A DNA stretch of 64,000 nt from Flavobacterium humi (GCF_004745595.1 NZ_SRLH01000005.1:1-64000), one strand, 5' to 3'; positions 49,544-59,557 are shown, counted from the first letter of the stretch. The notes: generated by a model not told the origin, from the sequence alone. Numbers and translations: made by a program.

Positions 49544-50986
49544 ATGCATTTACTCCAGCAACATACATTCGACATCCAATGTTCTTCTCAAGCTTTTGGG
49601 AAAGAAATACAACGCCAGTTGGCTGATTTGCTGGAGAAAGAATTCTATCCTAAACTCGATGATTTGTTAGACCAATACACACATCCCAACCATATTTGGA
49701 GCATTGATGTATTGGAACTTCAATTGCCGAAAATCTTCAAAGAGAACTGGAAAACAGAGCTGGTCCAAAAGTCATTGCAACAGATAGAAGCCTATTTAAA
49801 AGACAACAATCCTGTCATCAGGGCATTGCACAACGATGCGGAAATGGCATCAGGAGCTTTTCTCCCGAAAGGGGAACACGCCGGGTTTTTGTTCTTTCAT
49901 TTCCTGAAAACCGGTGTATTGTTAGAGAATACACTTTCCAAAGACTTGAATGTCCTTACGGCTGCAATAGAAATAACGCCTGTTTTCCTTAAAAAACTAC
50001 TGGAGTTTTTCGAAGCAGATTTTACCTGTATCGCGCGATGGATTTTTTCGGTACCGGTCCTTTTTAAAGCGAAAATAACGGCACAGCTTGCCGGTTTTCC
50101 TTTAACAGCAGTTTTCCGGGTTGCAATGGATGAAAAAATACCAACAATCAGCCCGTTGCGCAAAAGGATGCAAGGCGATAAAATCCTGGAGGTGCAATGG
50201 ATAGAATTGGTCCAATGGACGGAATACCTGTACCGCAAAAGATCTTCAGGAGAAGTTTTCTACAAGGAATTCCTAAAACTTTCCGAAAGATACTGGCAGG
50301 TTTCCGCAGCGGAATCGGTGTTGTTTTTTAAGGAAATGGCCCAAATAATAACAGAAAACAAAGGCGACAGCGAAATGGCTTTGTTTTTTAAAGCGTTTGT
50401 CCAAAGTGCTACAGATGAAAATCATGCATCGGCATTTCGGAAAGCGCCGGGATTCGAACCTGTAAAAGAGTTGCAACCTTTAGAATTGCAATACATCAGC
50501 AATGCCGGGCTGGTCCTGCTGCACCCTTTCCTGAAAACATTGTTTGAACAGCTGGGCTTGTGTGAAAATGAAATCTGGAAAACGGAAATGCACCAACATA
50601 AAGCCATCCTGCTGACACAATATTTAATAACGGGAGAAGAAAAAATACAGGAAAACGAACTGCTATTGAATAAGGTGCTTTGCGGATTGGCATTGGAAGA
50701 CACTGTAAATGTTCAATTGAAAATAAAGAAAAAGGAAAAAGAAAAATGCCATAGCCTGCTTGAAGCTGTTTTAGAACATTGGACAGTAATGAGCGGTTCT
50801 TCCAAAGAAGCCTTGCAGCAAACATTCCTGCAAAGAGAAGGAAAACTGGACATTCAAATGGGGAATACCTATGAGCTATGGGTCGAGGAAAAAGGATTCG
50901 ATGTATTGCTGGCACAACTTCCGTGGGGAATAGGAATGGTAAAAACCCCTTGGATGGAAAATTACCTAACCTGTCACTGGAATTAA
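49544..50986 (+). CDS. eCIS tape-measure protein (Pvc14-like, CIS_TMP)
   Basis: The protein has 480 residues and fits the contractile injection system tape-measure family: an N-terminal block with aromatic and charged spacing (HTFDIQCSSQAFGKEIQRQL, then IWSIDVLELQLPKI) and the C-terminal LVLLHPFLKTLFEQLGL followed by KAILLTQYLITGEE. The tape measure sets tube length during assembly. At 480 aa it is of moderate length for the family. The gene order tape measure, cargo candidate, AAA+ ATPase mirrors the Pvc14-effector-Pvc15 neighbourhood of related loci. Confidence 0.85.
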   Translation: MHLLQQHTFDIQCSSQAFGKEIQRQLADLLEKEFYPKLDDLLDQYTHPNHIWSIDVLELQLPKIFKENWKTELVQKSLQQIEAYLKDNNPVIRALHNDAEMASGAFLPKGEHAGFLFFHFLKTGVLLENTLSKDLNVLTAAIEITPVFLKKLLEFFEADFTCIARWIFSVPVLFKAKITAQLAGFPLTAVFRVAMDEKIPTISPLRKRMQGDKILEVQWIELVQWTEYLYRKRSSGEVFYKEFLKLSERYWQVSAAESVLFFKEMAQIITENKGDSEMALFFKAFVQSATDENHASAFRKAPGFEPVKELQPLELQYISNAGLVLLHPFLKTLFEQLGLCENEIWKTEMHQHKAILLTQYLITGEEKIQENELLLNKVLCGLALEDTVNVQLKIKKKEKEKCHSLLEAVLEHWTVMSGSSKEALQQTFLQREGKLDIQMGNTYELWVEEKGFDVLLAQLPWGIGMVKTPWMENYLTCHWN

Positions 50987-51012
50987 CTGCGTATTAAAAT
51001 CAAACCGGTAAC

Positions 51013-54000
51013 ATGAAAGCGGAACCAATCTCTAAAAAACCATCCCTTACTTCGAAAAAGCCTTTTTTCGGGGCTAAGAAAAAATTGGATGTCAAACTCA
51101 ATAAAGCCCAAAAAAGGGCTACAACTCCTCTTGTCTTAAACAAAAAGCCTAAAAAAGGAGCCAAAGAGAAAAAAGAGTCTGATAAGAAAGCCGCGCAGTC
51201 GTTAAAAAAACCGGTTGCCGAAATCAAAACAACGGCCGTAAAATACCAAAAACACAAAGAATCCGATACCGTATTAAAAGAAGCCCAGGGCGCCGCCATC
51301 CTGCCCTCTGAAAAAACCAACAAGGTAGTGGCCAACAGGAGCCAGGTAGATGTGATGGATTCCCAAACCAAGGATTCTAAAAAATTTGACAAAAAGAATT
51401 TCAAAAAGAAGCTTCAGGAACAGATCAACGATACGATAAAAAGCAAAGAGGATGCGAAAAAGATAAAGAACAACGGAGTTGATGATACGGTTACGGAAGA
51501 CATCGGGAAATCTTTGGAAGAAGAAAAATCCACGGCAGGCGGAAAAGTAGAGAATAGTACGCTCAAACCGCCGGCTGTACCGGAAACCCCGGAAGATGAG
51601 GTAACCGCCAACGAACCGAAAGGACTTATAAAAGAAGCGCCGGAAGCCAAAACGCTTACCACTCAAAAAGGAACACTCGCCCCTACAAAAAAGCCTGCGG
51701 AAGAAACCGATTTTACCACCGAAACAAAAGTACTGGACGACCAGTATGGGCAAAACAACCTTTCCCAGAACAAACTGCAAAACAGCAATGAGCCTTCTTT
51801 TATCCAGGCCGACCAGCAAAAGCAGGATTCACAGGCAAAAGCCCAGGAACTTACGGACCAGAACCGGAAAAACGAAGCCAAAACCATTGCCAATACCAGG
51901 GCCAGCAATACCAATGCCATCAACGGGAGCTACAATGGGATGTTGCAAACCAATACAACCATTAACGGAGGAAGGTTTGACAACCAAAAAACAAAAAGTG
52001 CCGAAGAAAACAAGATCAGGAACGATGTAAGCCGGGAACTCGATGCGATTTACAACGAAACCAACAGTAATGTGCTGTCTTATTTTGGTGCGATTGATTT
52101 TTATATAGAGCAGATTTTCGGCTTGAGCCTGACCATGAATCTGGATACATTTTCCAGGAGAGTGGCTAAGCTGCTGGATGAGAATACCGGTTTTTTAAAT
52201 AATGTCGGGGCTGCACTTACGGGAGATGACCTGTTGAGCGAAGTACAGATTTTTGATATTGCCAAAAAGGAGTTTATCGAACACATGCAAAAACCCATCG
52301 ATGATTTGGTCAACACGGTAGATTTATACCTCAATGCTGCCAATAATGCCATTAAGCTGGGTAAAGGGAAAGTGGACAAATTCTGGAAAAGCCAATCTGA
52401 CGAAACTAAAAAAATCGCCGGTGACATATACGATGAATCGAATACGAAATTCGAAGAATTGGAAAATTCGGTAGAAAGCAAAGAAGGCGCCGTAATTGAT
52501 AAGGTTACCGAGAAATTCAGTGCCGCATTAGACGAATTGGATGCCCGTTTTGAAAAAGCCAAGGAAGAAAACAAAAGCTGGCTCGATAGGGCGATCGATG
52601 CCGTAAAAGCGGTCATCAATACTATAATCGAACTCAAAAACGCCATACAATCCATTGCCAGGAAAGCAGCCAAATATGCCGAACAGATTATTGACGACCC
52701 GATCACGTTCTTTGGCAACCTTAGCGATGGGGTAGGGATGGGTTTCACCAATTTCAAAAACAATATAGACAAACACCTGGTCAAAGGAGTCCTGGAGTGG
52801 CTTACCGGATCTATGGCAGGCTCGGAAATAGAATTGCCAAAAGAACTCAACCTCGAAGGCATTACCAGCCTGGTCCTCCAGATATTGGGGATCAGTATCA
52901 AGAAAATTAAAAACCTGGTCATTGACATTATCGGGAAAGAAAGGTTCGAGTTTATCGAAAAAGGTGTCGATGCAGGGCTTGCGGCCGGGAACAACATCCT
53001 GAACATGTTCAAGATCCTGAATGAAAAAGGACTGGCGGGGCTTTGGGAATTTATCAAAGAAGAATTCAGCGATTTGAAGGAAATGCTCATCGAGAATGTC
53101 AAAACCTTTGTCGTGGAAACCATTACGATGAAAGCCATTGAGTTTTTGCTCTCGCTACTCATACCGGGAGCGGGGTTCATCAGGGCGGCCCAATTGCTTA
53201 TAAAATTCGTCGTTACACTATTCCAGAAAGCGGCCCAGATCCTGAAAATCATTGACGGGATTATCGAATCCTTTGGAAATATCATCCGGAAAGACCTGGC
53301 GGGAGCTGCCGAAAAAGTCGAAAATGTATTCAGCGGCTTTTTGAGCCTGGCCATCAGTTTCCTGGCAGCGGTATTGGGACTCAACGGCATTGTCGGGAAA
53401 GTACAGAAATTCATCCAGCAGAAAATCCGCCCTAAAATTGATCAGATCTTAAACAAAATAGCCAAGAAAATCAAGGAAGTAATCACTAAAATCGGCTTGA
53501 CAAAACTTATTGACAAGTCTATGAAAGCGGTCGAAAAAGGAAAAGCCTGGGTTGACGAAAAGAAGAAAAAAGCAAAAGATACCGCCAAAAAATACGGAGA
53601 CAAACTCTTGATTTTTTTAGGGTTCAAAAAGCGCTTTACCATGGGTACTGAAACCCATACATTGCTCTTTGAAGACAAAGGTGGCGTTCCCGAATTTTAC
53701 GTACAGTCCACTCCTCAGAAATATACCGATTTTATCAAGGATGTTACTTTTGAAGACAAATACGCAAGAGGAAGGGGCGTGTCTGACAAATACGGGGAAT
53801 CGACACCTCAGGCCACAGCGAAGAAAGCCGGTAAAGTGGTTGATGGTGAATTGGGCAAATACGAAAAAACCGATGAAAAAGACAGGAAAAAATGGGGCGA
53901 CAACCTGATTGTCCATATGAACAATATCGCTGATGTCATTTCAAAATACGGGGAAACGGGAACTTCGGAAAAAGACGTTCCAAGTATCGTAGAATGGGAA

Positions 54001-54576
54001 CCGACCAATCCTAAAGGCTTGGGTAAAAAAGTAAATGCCAAGCAGCTTTCGGCAAATTATGTTGAAGGCCAGGAAGTGGGAGAACAGCACGATGGCGGCG
54101 GGCTAACCACCGAGTGGGATATCGTCAGCCAGAACAAAGGGAACAATTCCGTTTATTATTATGTGAGGGGACACCTTTTGAATGCAAAAGTAGGAGGAGT
54201 GGTAAACAATACCAATTTGACTCCGCTGTCTAAAGATTCCAACAAAGAGCATTTGAAAAATGTTGAAAGGGACGCCAAGAAAATCGTAACCGGCAAAAAA
54301 TCGGAAAGCGATACCAAAACCAAGAGCAGCATTATAAGCTATAGTGTGGAAGCCTTGTACGGAGACCATCCAAAACGAAACCTTCCTAATCTTAAAGCGC
54401 GGGAGAAACAGGTTAAAGAAATTGAAGAAACAAGAGGAGTGGTGCCTACAACCCTGAAATTCACCCTTAAGAAATTGATGATTAAAAACGGAAAAGTTGT
54501 CGTAGATGACAGTTTTACTGAAATCAGCGATTCTATCAAAAATGAATTGCCACCTGTGGTCAAACTCAAAAGCTAG
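51013..54576 (+). CDS. Candidate eCIS cargo toxin with C-terminal RGH nuclease domain
   Basis: The protein has 1187 residues. Residues 1 to about 330 are low-complexity and rich in Lys, Ala, Glu, Thr and Asn, probably disordered, as expected of a loading signal. Helical and coiled regions follow. Residues about 680-860 form a hydrophobic/amphipathic core (LLSLLIPGAGFIRAAQLLIK; ISFLAAVLGLNGIVGKV near 779), a type I associate with eCIS-linked toxins, often of the DUF4157 group. The C-terminal part carries R1052-G1053-H1054, N1068-LTP, N1077, H1080 and E1085, fitting a DNA/RNA non-specific endonuclease (EndoNS/NUC1, His-Me finger) active site. It lies between the tape measure and the ATPase, where cargo genes often sit. 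No immunity gene adjoins it. The nuclease call is motif-based; the cargo role is inference. Confidence 0.75.
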   Translation: MKAEPISKKPSLTSKKPFFGAKKKLDVKLNKAQKRATTPLVLNKKPKKGAKEKKESDKKAAQSLKKPVAEIKTTAVKYQKHKESDTVLKEAQGAAILPSEKTNKVVANRSQVDVMDSQTKDSKKFDKKNFKKKLQEQINDTIKSKEDAKKIKNNGVDDTVTEDIGKSLEEEKSTAGGKVENSTLKPPAVPETPEDEVTANEPKGLIKEAPEAKTLTTQKGTLAPTKKPAEETDFTTETKVLDDQYGQNNLSQNKLQNSNEPSFIQADQQKQDSQAKAQELTDQNRKNEAKTIANTRASNTNAINGSYNGMLQTNTTINGGRFDNQKTKSAEENKIRNDVSRELDAIYNETNSNVLSYFGAIDFYIEQIFGLSLTMNLDTFSRRVAKLLDENTGFLNNVGAALTGDDLLSEVQIFDIAKKEFIEHMQKPIDDLVNTVDLYLNAANNAIKLGKGKVDKFWKSQSDETKKIAGDIYDESNTKFEELENSVESKEGAVIDKVTEKFSAALDELDARFEKAKEENKSWLDRAIDAVKAVINTIIELKNAIQSIARKAAKYAEQIIDDPITFFGNLSDGVGMGFTNFKNNIDKHLVKGVLEWLTGSMAGSEIELPKELNLEGITSLVLQILGISIKKIKNLVIDIIGKERFEFIEKGVDAGLAAGNNILNMFKILNEKGLAGLWEFIKEEFSDLKEMLIENVKTFVVETITMKAIEFLLSLLIPGAGFIRAAQLLIKFVVTLFQKAAQILKIIDGIIESFGNIIRKDLAGAAEKVENVFSGFLSLAISFLAAVLGLNGIVGKVQKFIQQKIRPKIDQILNKIAKKIKEVITKIGLTKLIDKSMKAVEKGKAWVDEKKKKAKDTAKKYGDKLLIFLGFKKRFTMGTETHTLLFEDKGGVPEFYVQSTPQKYTDFIKDVTFEDKYARGRGVSDKYGESTPQATAKKAGKVVDGELGKYEKTDEKDRKKWGDNLIVHMNNIADVISKYGETGTSEKDVPSIVEWEPTNPKGLGKKVNAKQLSANYVEGQEVGEQHDGGGLTTEWDIVSQNKGNNSVYYYVRGHLLNAKVGGVVNNTNLTPLSKDSNKEHLKNVERDAKKIVTGKKSESDTKTKSSIISYSVEALYGDHPKRNLPNLKAREKQVKEIEETRGVVPTTLKFTLKKLMIKNGKVVVDDSFTEISDSIKNELPPVVKLKS

Positions 54577-54600
54577 GCGGCTGACATTCAAAGTTTTTGA

Positions 54601-55938
<1,338 letters not shown>

Positions 55939-55939
55939 G

Positions 55940-55975
55940 AAAGCCCTACAGGTTAAAACTGCAAGGCTTTTATCA
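55940..55975 (+). terminator. Weak terminator after the eCIS operon
   Basis: AAAGCC (55940-55945) and GGCTTT (55965-55970) form an outer stem with a partially paired CAG/CTG inner segment. The T-tract is short. It lies between two convergent genes and could serve both. Confidence 0.45.
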
Positions 55976-55993
55976 TACTTCCCGAATAATAGT

Positions 55994-56539
55994 TTAACGT
56001 TGGTAGTAAAAAACCAAACTGGCTTTCGCGATGGTATTGTTCCATAAATAATAACCCACAATTGCCGGATTGGCAGCAGCATCAAGTCCTAATTTCTCTG
56101 TTTTAAGGGCATATACCGTAACAATATATTGGTGCAAACCGTGTTTTTGCGGAGGACAAGGGCCGCCATAACCCGTTACACCATAATTCGTAACCGATTG
56201 GATAGCTCCTTTTGGCGCAAGATTGCTGGCAGGATTCCCGGCATTGGCTACTAATTCATGGATATTCCCCGGAATGTCAAATACCACCCAGTGCCACCAT
56301 CCGCTTCCTGTTGGCGCATCGGGATCATAAATCGTGACCGCATAACTTTTTGCACCGTCGGGCGCATTGCTCCAGGAGAGCTGTGGCGATTGGTTTTTTC
56401 CGGTACAACCGAAGCCATTGAATTCTTCCGTTACGGTTGCCTGTCCGCCAACATCTTTACTGGATAATGTAAATGTTTTTTGTGCCAGGGCGGTTGTCGC
56501 TATTACAAGGCAACTGATAAAAAAGCTGATTTTTTGCAT
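55994..56539 (-). CDS. Exported YbhB/YbcL-like PEBP-family protein
   Basis: The protein has 181 residues. It opens with a signal peptide (FFISCLVIATTALAQ), then a PEBP/Raf-kinase-inhibitor-like fold of the YbhB/YbcL group: DPDAPTGSGWWHWVVFDIPG (about 85-105) and GPCPPQKHGLHQYIVTVYAL are the ligand-site signatures. The bacterial family binds small anions, but its physiological role is unclear. It faces the eCIS operon from the other strand and is probably ordinary chromosome rather than part of the eCIS. The upstream AraC-type regulator is in the same orientation with a 97-bp gap. Confidence 0.9.
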   Translation of the reverse strand: MQKISFFISCLVIATTALAQKTFTLSSKDVGGQATVTEEFNGFGCTGKNQSPQLSWSNAPDGAKSYAVTIYDPDAPTGSGWWHWVVFDIPGNIHELVANAGNPASNLAPKGAIQSVTNYGVTGYGGPCPPQKHGLHQYIVTVYALKTEKLGLDAAANPAIVGYYLWNNTIAKASLVFYYQR

Positions 56540-56636
56540 GATGTTTTACAATTAAATAATTCAATGCAAAGGTAAAATGGCTTTACAGCCCCGGGGTAGT
56601 TTGAGAAGCCCTAAAAGTGTTTGCAAACGTCCAAAA

Positions 56637-57476
56637 TCATATAAAATGCTGTTTGGGCGTTGTGCCGAATTTTTTCTTGTATGCCTGTATGAAAGAAGAC
56701 AGGCTTTCGTACCCCATTTCGCCATAAACATCGCTGGGACGGAGTTTTTTGTGTTCCATAAGAAAGGAAGCGTGTTCCAATCGTTTTTCCTGGAACCATT
56801 TTATCGGGCTTTGACCGTATGTTTTTTCAAATTTCCGTTTGAAAGAGGAAACACTTGCATGACAAAGAAAAGCCAGTTCTGCAACACTTAAATTGTTATA
56901 AAGGTTGTTTTCAATGACGCTCGTAAAATGGGCAGAAGCATCAGCAGGTGTATGCAGGAATTCCGAAAGGAAACCTGTTCCGTTCTTGTGGACCAGGTAC
57001 AACAATAATTCATCGGTTTTGGTTTGCAGGAATTGATTTTTGAAAGCAGAAGGCATCCGGGTGACCTGAATCAGGCTTTCTACAAAATGCCGGATGTAAT
57101 GATCGTAATCGAAAACAAAGAAAGGGCTGTTTTGTGAGCTTGTCTTGAGTTGGATTTTGTTCTTCTCGATAAAGTTCAATAGGATTTCATTATCGAAGAA
57201 AAACAGCAGGCTTCTGTAGTTTCTGTCTTCCGATACATTTTCGGTCATCAGGCACCGGCCCGCTTTTATCAATAAAAACTGTTGCTTTTCAATTTTTGCC
57301 TTTTTATCGAAATGGACCAATTCCTTACTGCCTTCCAATAAAAAACTGAAAACATTTTGGGTCAGCGCGATCTGGTTTTTCGTACTTGGAGTATTGACTA
57401 AATAATCAAAGGCATAGACATCCTGGCCGGTTTGGCCTTTTTCCATAATGTCATGCGGAAGGATGTATTGCTTCAT
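56637..57476 (-). CDS. AraC-family transcriptional regulator
   Basis: Start at ATG 57476 gives 279 aa; a longer frame would need a TTG at 57497. The C-terminal ~100 residues contain the paired helix-turn-helix (NLSVAELAFLCHASVSSFKR, then YESLSSFIQAYKKKFGTTP), the AraC/XylS signature. The N-terminal ~170 residues are a cupin-like ligand domain without a recognised specificity. The gene lies directly upstream of the PEBP gene on the - strand, and could regulate it. A strong hairpin terminator (57535-57562) sits just ahead of its start, isolating it from the tRNA fragment. Confidence 0.92.
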   Translation of the reverse strand: MKQYILPHDIMEKGQTGQDVYAFDYLVNTPSTKNQIALTQNVFSFLLEGSKELVHFDKKAKIEKQQFLLIKAGRCLMTENVSEDRNYRSLLFFFDNEILLNFIEKNKIQLKTSSQNSPFFVFDYDHYIRHFVESLIQVTRMPSAFKNQFLQTKTDELLLYLVHKNGTGFLSEFLHTPADASAHFTSVIENNLYNNLSVAELAFLCHASVSSFKRKFEKTYGQSPIKWFQEKRLEHASFLMEHKKLRPSDVYGEMGYESLSSFIQAYKKKFGTTPKQHFI

Positions 57477-57534
57477 TACCGTTGTGTTTGTACGCAAATA
57501 TAAGCAGAAACTAGAATTAAATTTACGCCATAAA

Positions 57535-57562
57535 AAAAGCCTGACATTGCTGTCAGGCTTTT
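57535..57562 (-). terminator. Strong bidirectional hairpin terminator
   Basis: Perfect 12-base arms AAAAGCCTGACA (57535-57546) and TGTCAGGCTTTT (57551-57562) enclose a four-base loop. It lies just past the 3' end of the tRNA-Asn fragment in the fragment's reading direction, so it is probably the original terminator of that tRNA gene. Confidence 0.92.
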
Positions 57563-57566
57563 AACG

Positions 57567-57608
57567 CTCCCCCTCTTGGGCTCGAACCAAGGACCCTCTG
57601 ATTAACAG
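57567..57608 (-). other. 3' half of tRNA-Asn(GUU), putative attachment site
   Basis: Read on the - strand, this 42-base segment contains the anticodon loop CUGUUAA (anticodon GUU, plus-strand 57604-57606), the 3' anticodon strand UCAGA, variable loop GGGUC, a perfect T arm (CTTGG, TTCGAGC loop, CCAAG), the 3' acceptor strand AGGGGGA and discriminator G, with no encoded CCA. The bases beyond the loop do not pair with UCAGA, so the 5' half of the tRNA is missing. Tyrosine-recombinase elements often insert at tRNA 3' ends and leave such a fragment at one end, with the intact tRNA at the other. The accompanying terminator and core-like genes lie to the left, and AT-rich DNA to the right, so an element probably begins here. 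Confidence 0.82.
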
Positions 57609-57703
57609 ACTGTTATTTTTAATTTTCTTTTGTTTACTTTTTGTTGTATTTGGTTGAATAACAAAGAACTAATTGTTTTTTAGTTTTCATTTATTTGCAT
57701 ATC

Positions 57704-57752
57704 GTTTCAGATTATAAATAAAATGTTTCAGGTATGTTTCAGAGAGTTTCAA
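57704..57752 (+). repeat. Four phased GTTTCA repeats beside the tRNA fragment
   Basis: GTTTCAG occurs at 57704, 57725 and 57736, and GTTTCAA at 57746. The spacings of 21, 11 and 10 bases place them on the same helix face. Next to a putative attachment site, they could be arm-type integrase or excisionase binding sites. The rest of 57609-57801 holds no convincing gene. Confidence 0.5.
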
Positions 57753-57801
57753 AAGTAATTATTATTTATGTAAGGATGTAAAAGTTGCAAAACATGTAAT
57801 T

Positions 57802-58401
57802 TTAGCATTCTGTAAATTTTAATTTTTCAGGATATAATTTCTTTTCAAAAAAGTAAGTTGAATATATTTTTAGAAATTCCTCTATACTTTTAAAATTTCT
57901 TCTTTCTACCAAAATTGTAAAATCAAGGTTTGAGAAATTTGGATTATCGAACTTCATCAGTTCAATCAATCCACCATCAGTATCTAAATGAAATACTCCA
58001 AACTCAAAAACGTTTTCTTTCCAAAGTTCATAGTTATGAATTAACCATTGCCTTATATTATTATTTCCTTCTGGTGTTATATAATATACCTCAATCGCAC
58101 TTAAACACATTTTTTCATACTTATGAAGTTGAGTAAAATAGTCTAAATTCTCATAATGTTTTATAAATATATTCTCCATTTTGGTTTTTACACAATAACT
58201 GGGAGAAAGTAAACAATCATAAGGTAAATTTTGTTTTTCTAATGCTTCGCAACTTCTGCATATAGTTTCTTGAGAGTTTTTCAATGATTTGTATAAATCA
58301 TCATATTTTAGTAACCACCAATTCAATACGGGAAAAGTATAAAATGAGTTTTTTCTTAATGATATTAATTCTTGATATGAGAGCTTTATTTTCTCTACCA
58401 T
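57802..58401 (-). CDS. Hypothetical 199-aa protein
   Basis: No family is recognised. There is no signal peptide or membrane segment. The sequence is rich in aromatics and charged residues, with a Cys-rich patch early (TICRSCEAL, LLSPSYC). Codon use is AT-rich, like the rest of this segment and unlike the eCIS and NRPS genes. Its start overlaps the end of the next upstream gene by seven bases (58395-58401), so the two are probably one transcript. Its position near the edge of a putative integrated element suggests accessory cargo. Confidence 0.65.
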   Translation of the reverse strand: MVEKIKLSYQELISLRKNSFYTFPVLNWWLLKYDDLYKSLKNSQETICRSCEALEKQNLPYDCLLSPSYCVKTKMENIFIKHYENLDYFTQLHKYEKMCLSAIEVYYITPEGNNNIRQWLIHNYELWKENVFEFGVFHLDTDGGLIELMKFDNPNFSNLDFTILVERRNFKSIEEFLKIYSTYFFEKKLYPEKLKFTEC

Positions 58402-58640
58402 TCCCTTAAATATTTTGCAATTGTTAGTAATGAAAAAAACACAAAAAATCCGGTTATAAAAGTTTTATAGAATTCTTTGTTTTTAAACATTAACCCTATT
58501 GGTTTGTTACTATCCATTGGGCTTTTAAAACTTGAGCCTTCATTCATATATCGTACAGCACTTCCTAATACCAATGATAACAAAATTGTTACAAGTAATA
58601 AAATAGGGATTATGAATATTAGGAATATTATTTTGGTCAT
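58395..58640 (-). CDS. Small predicted inner-membrane protein (81 aa)
   Basis: The protein has two hydrophobic segments, near residues 4-28 (FLIFIIPILLLVTILLSLVLG) and near 60-76 (FITGFFVFFSLLTIAKY), joined by a polar loop, so it is probably a two-helix membrane protein. It has no recognised family. It overlaps the downstream 199-aa gene by seven bases and follows the 144-aa gene with a 14-bp gap, making a three-gene set on the - strand. Confidence 0.6.
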   Translation of the reverse strand: MTKIIFLIFIIPILLLVTILLSLVLGSAVRYMNEGSSFKSPMDSNKPIGLMFKNKEFYKTFITGFFVFFSLLTIAKYLREW

Positions 58641-58654
58641 ATTTTTAGTTTAAT

Positions 58655-59089
58655 TTATAGTCCTGTTTGTTTAAATATAAGTTTGTAAAAATCCATGATT
58701 TGAGGATTTGAAACGTGCCAACCGACAACATAACCTAACGCAAATGCTGGTTTATGGTCGATTACGAATACTTCTATTTCAGATTCTGTACCTCTTTTAA
58801 ATGGTGGTGAGAATTTATAAACCGTATAGCCTTTTTCATCCTTTCTTATGGTTATTTCTGATTTGTAAATTAGAATGTTTTCTCCGCCTAAAAATGTTAT
58901 TTCAATGCTTCCACCCGGAATAAAATTAATTGCTTCTAAAAAAACATTTTCTGTTGTTGGACTCCATCTATTAGCATCCTTGTCTGTCAAAACTTCTGTT
59001 TTATCTACAAAAAACACTTGTGAATAAACATTACTGCCCATAAAAAAGATAGTTATAAAAACTAACTTTAAAAAAATATTGTATTTCAT
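58655..59089 (-). CDS. Hypothetical exported protein (144 aa)
   Basis: The protein has a clear signal peptide (LVFITIFFMGSNVYSQ, cleavage near residue 23) followed by a soluble beta-rich domain with charged loops. No family is recognised. It is the first gene of the three-gene - strand set. The 95-bp region between it and the divergent regulator gene at 59185 probably holds promoters for both directions. Confidence 0.65.
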   Translation of the reverse strand: MKYNIFLKLVFITIFFMGSNVYSQVFFVDKTEVLTDKDANRWSPTTENVFLEAINFIPGGSIEITFLGGENILIYKSEITIRKDEKGYTVYKFSPPFKRGTESEIEVFVIDHKPAFALGYVVGWHVSNPQIMDFYKLIFKQTGL

Positions 59090-59184
59090 ACTTTAAATAG
59101 ATTAATTCAATTGAACATTTTTGTTTTACAAATATACATTGTTAACCAATCCGATAACAGTAAAATTAATTAATAGTACAACTT

Positions 59185-59439
59185 TTGAAGAGTAATTTTT
59201 CAAGAGTTTTGACTAAAAAGGAATTTCAAATATTGGTTGGTAAAAGAATAAGACAGTTAAGAGAAGAAAGAAATTTATCTCAAACTGAATTAGCCAACTT
59301 GTGTGAGTTTGAAAGGTCAAATATGAATAGAATTGAAGCTGGAAATATAAATCCATCTGCATTTGTCTTGTACTCGATTTCATTAAAACTTAACGTTGAT
59401 GCCTCGGAATTATTAAACTTCAAACCTCTTCAAGAATAA
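59185..59439 (+). CDS. Cro/C1-type HTH transcriptional regulator
   Basis: The protein has about 84 residues. The helix-turn-helix core reads RIRQLREERNLSQTELANLC followed by SNMNRIEAGNINPS, the standard Xre pattern. The frame opens at TTG 59185; no ATG precedes the HTH, so the exact start is uncertain (another TTG lies at 59209). Such small regulators commonly control mobile elements or toxin-antitoxin and defence genes. It is divergent from the three-gene - strand set. Confidence 0.8.
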   Translation: MKSNFSRVLTKKEFQILVGKRIRQLREERNLSQTELANLCEFERSNMNRIEAGNINPSAFVLYSISLKLNVDASELLNFKPLQE

Positions 59440-59557
59440 AGTTTTCGCTATTAATAATAATCTATGTTTAAATTAGTTATTGGAAAGAAACTCCAAATAG
59501 CCAATATTAGGCACAGTCACATTCTTAGATGTTTTAAAACACCAGAAATTAGAAAGG

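Noticed and set aside
52101..53414. Long - strand open frame of 437 codons inside the cargo toxin gene
   Set aside because: It is a shadow frame: Ser/Leu/Phe-rich with no recognisable domain, opposite a well-supported + strand protein.
55994..57476. PEBP protein and AraC regulator as parts of the eCIS system
   Set aside because: They are on the opposite strand, belong to common chromosomal families, and a terminator lies between them and the eCIS operon.
57477..57497. TTG start at 57497 for the AraC regulator
   Set aside because: It adds only seven residues without domain support; ATG 57476 is a normal start.
57566..57640. A complete tRNA-Asn gene
   Set aside because: The sequence past the anticodon loop cannot form the 5' anticodon strand or a D arm, so only the 3' half is present.
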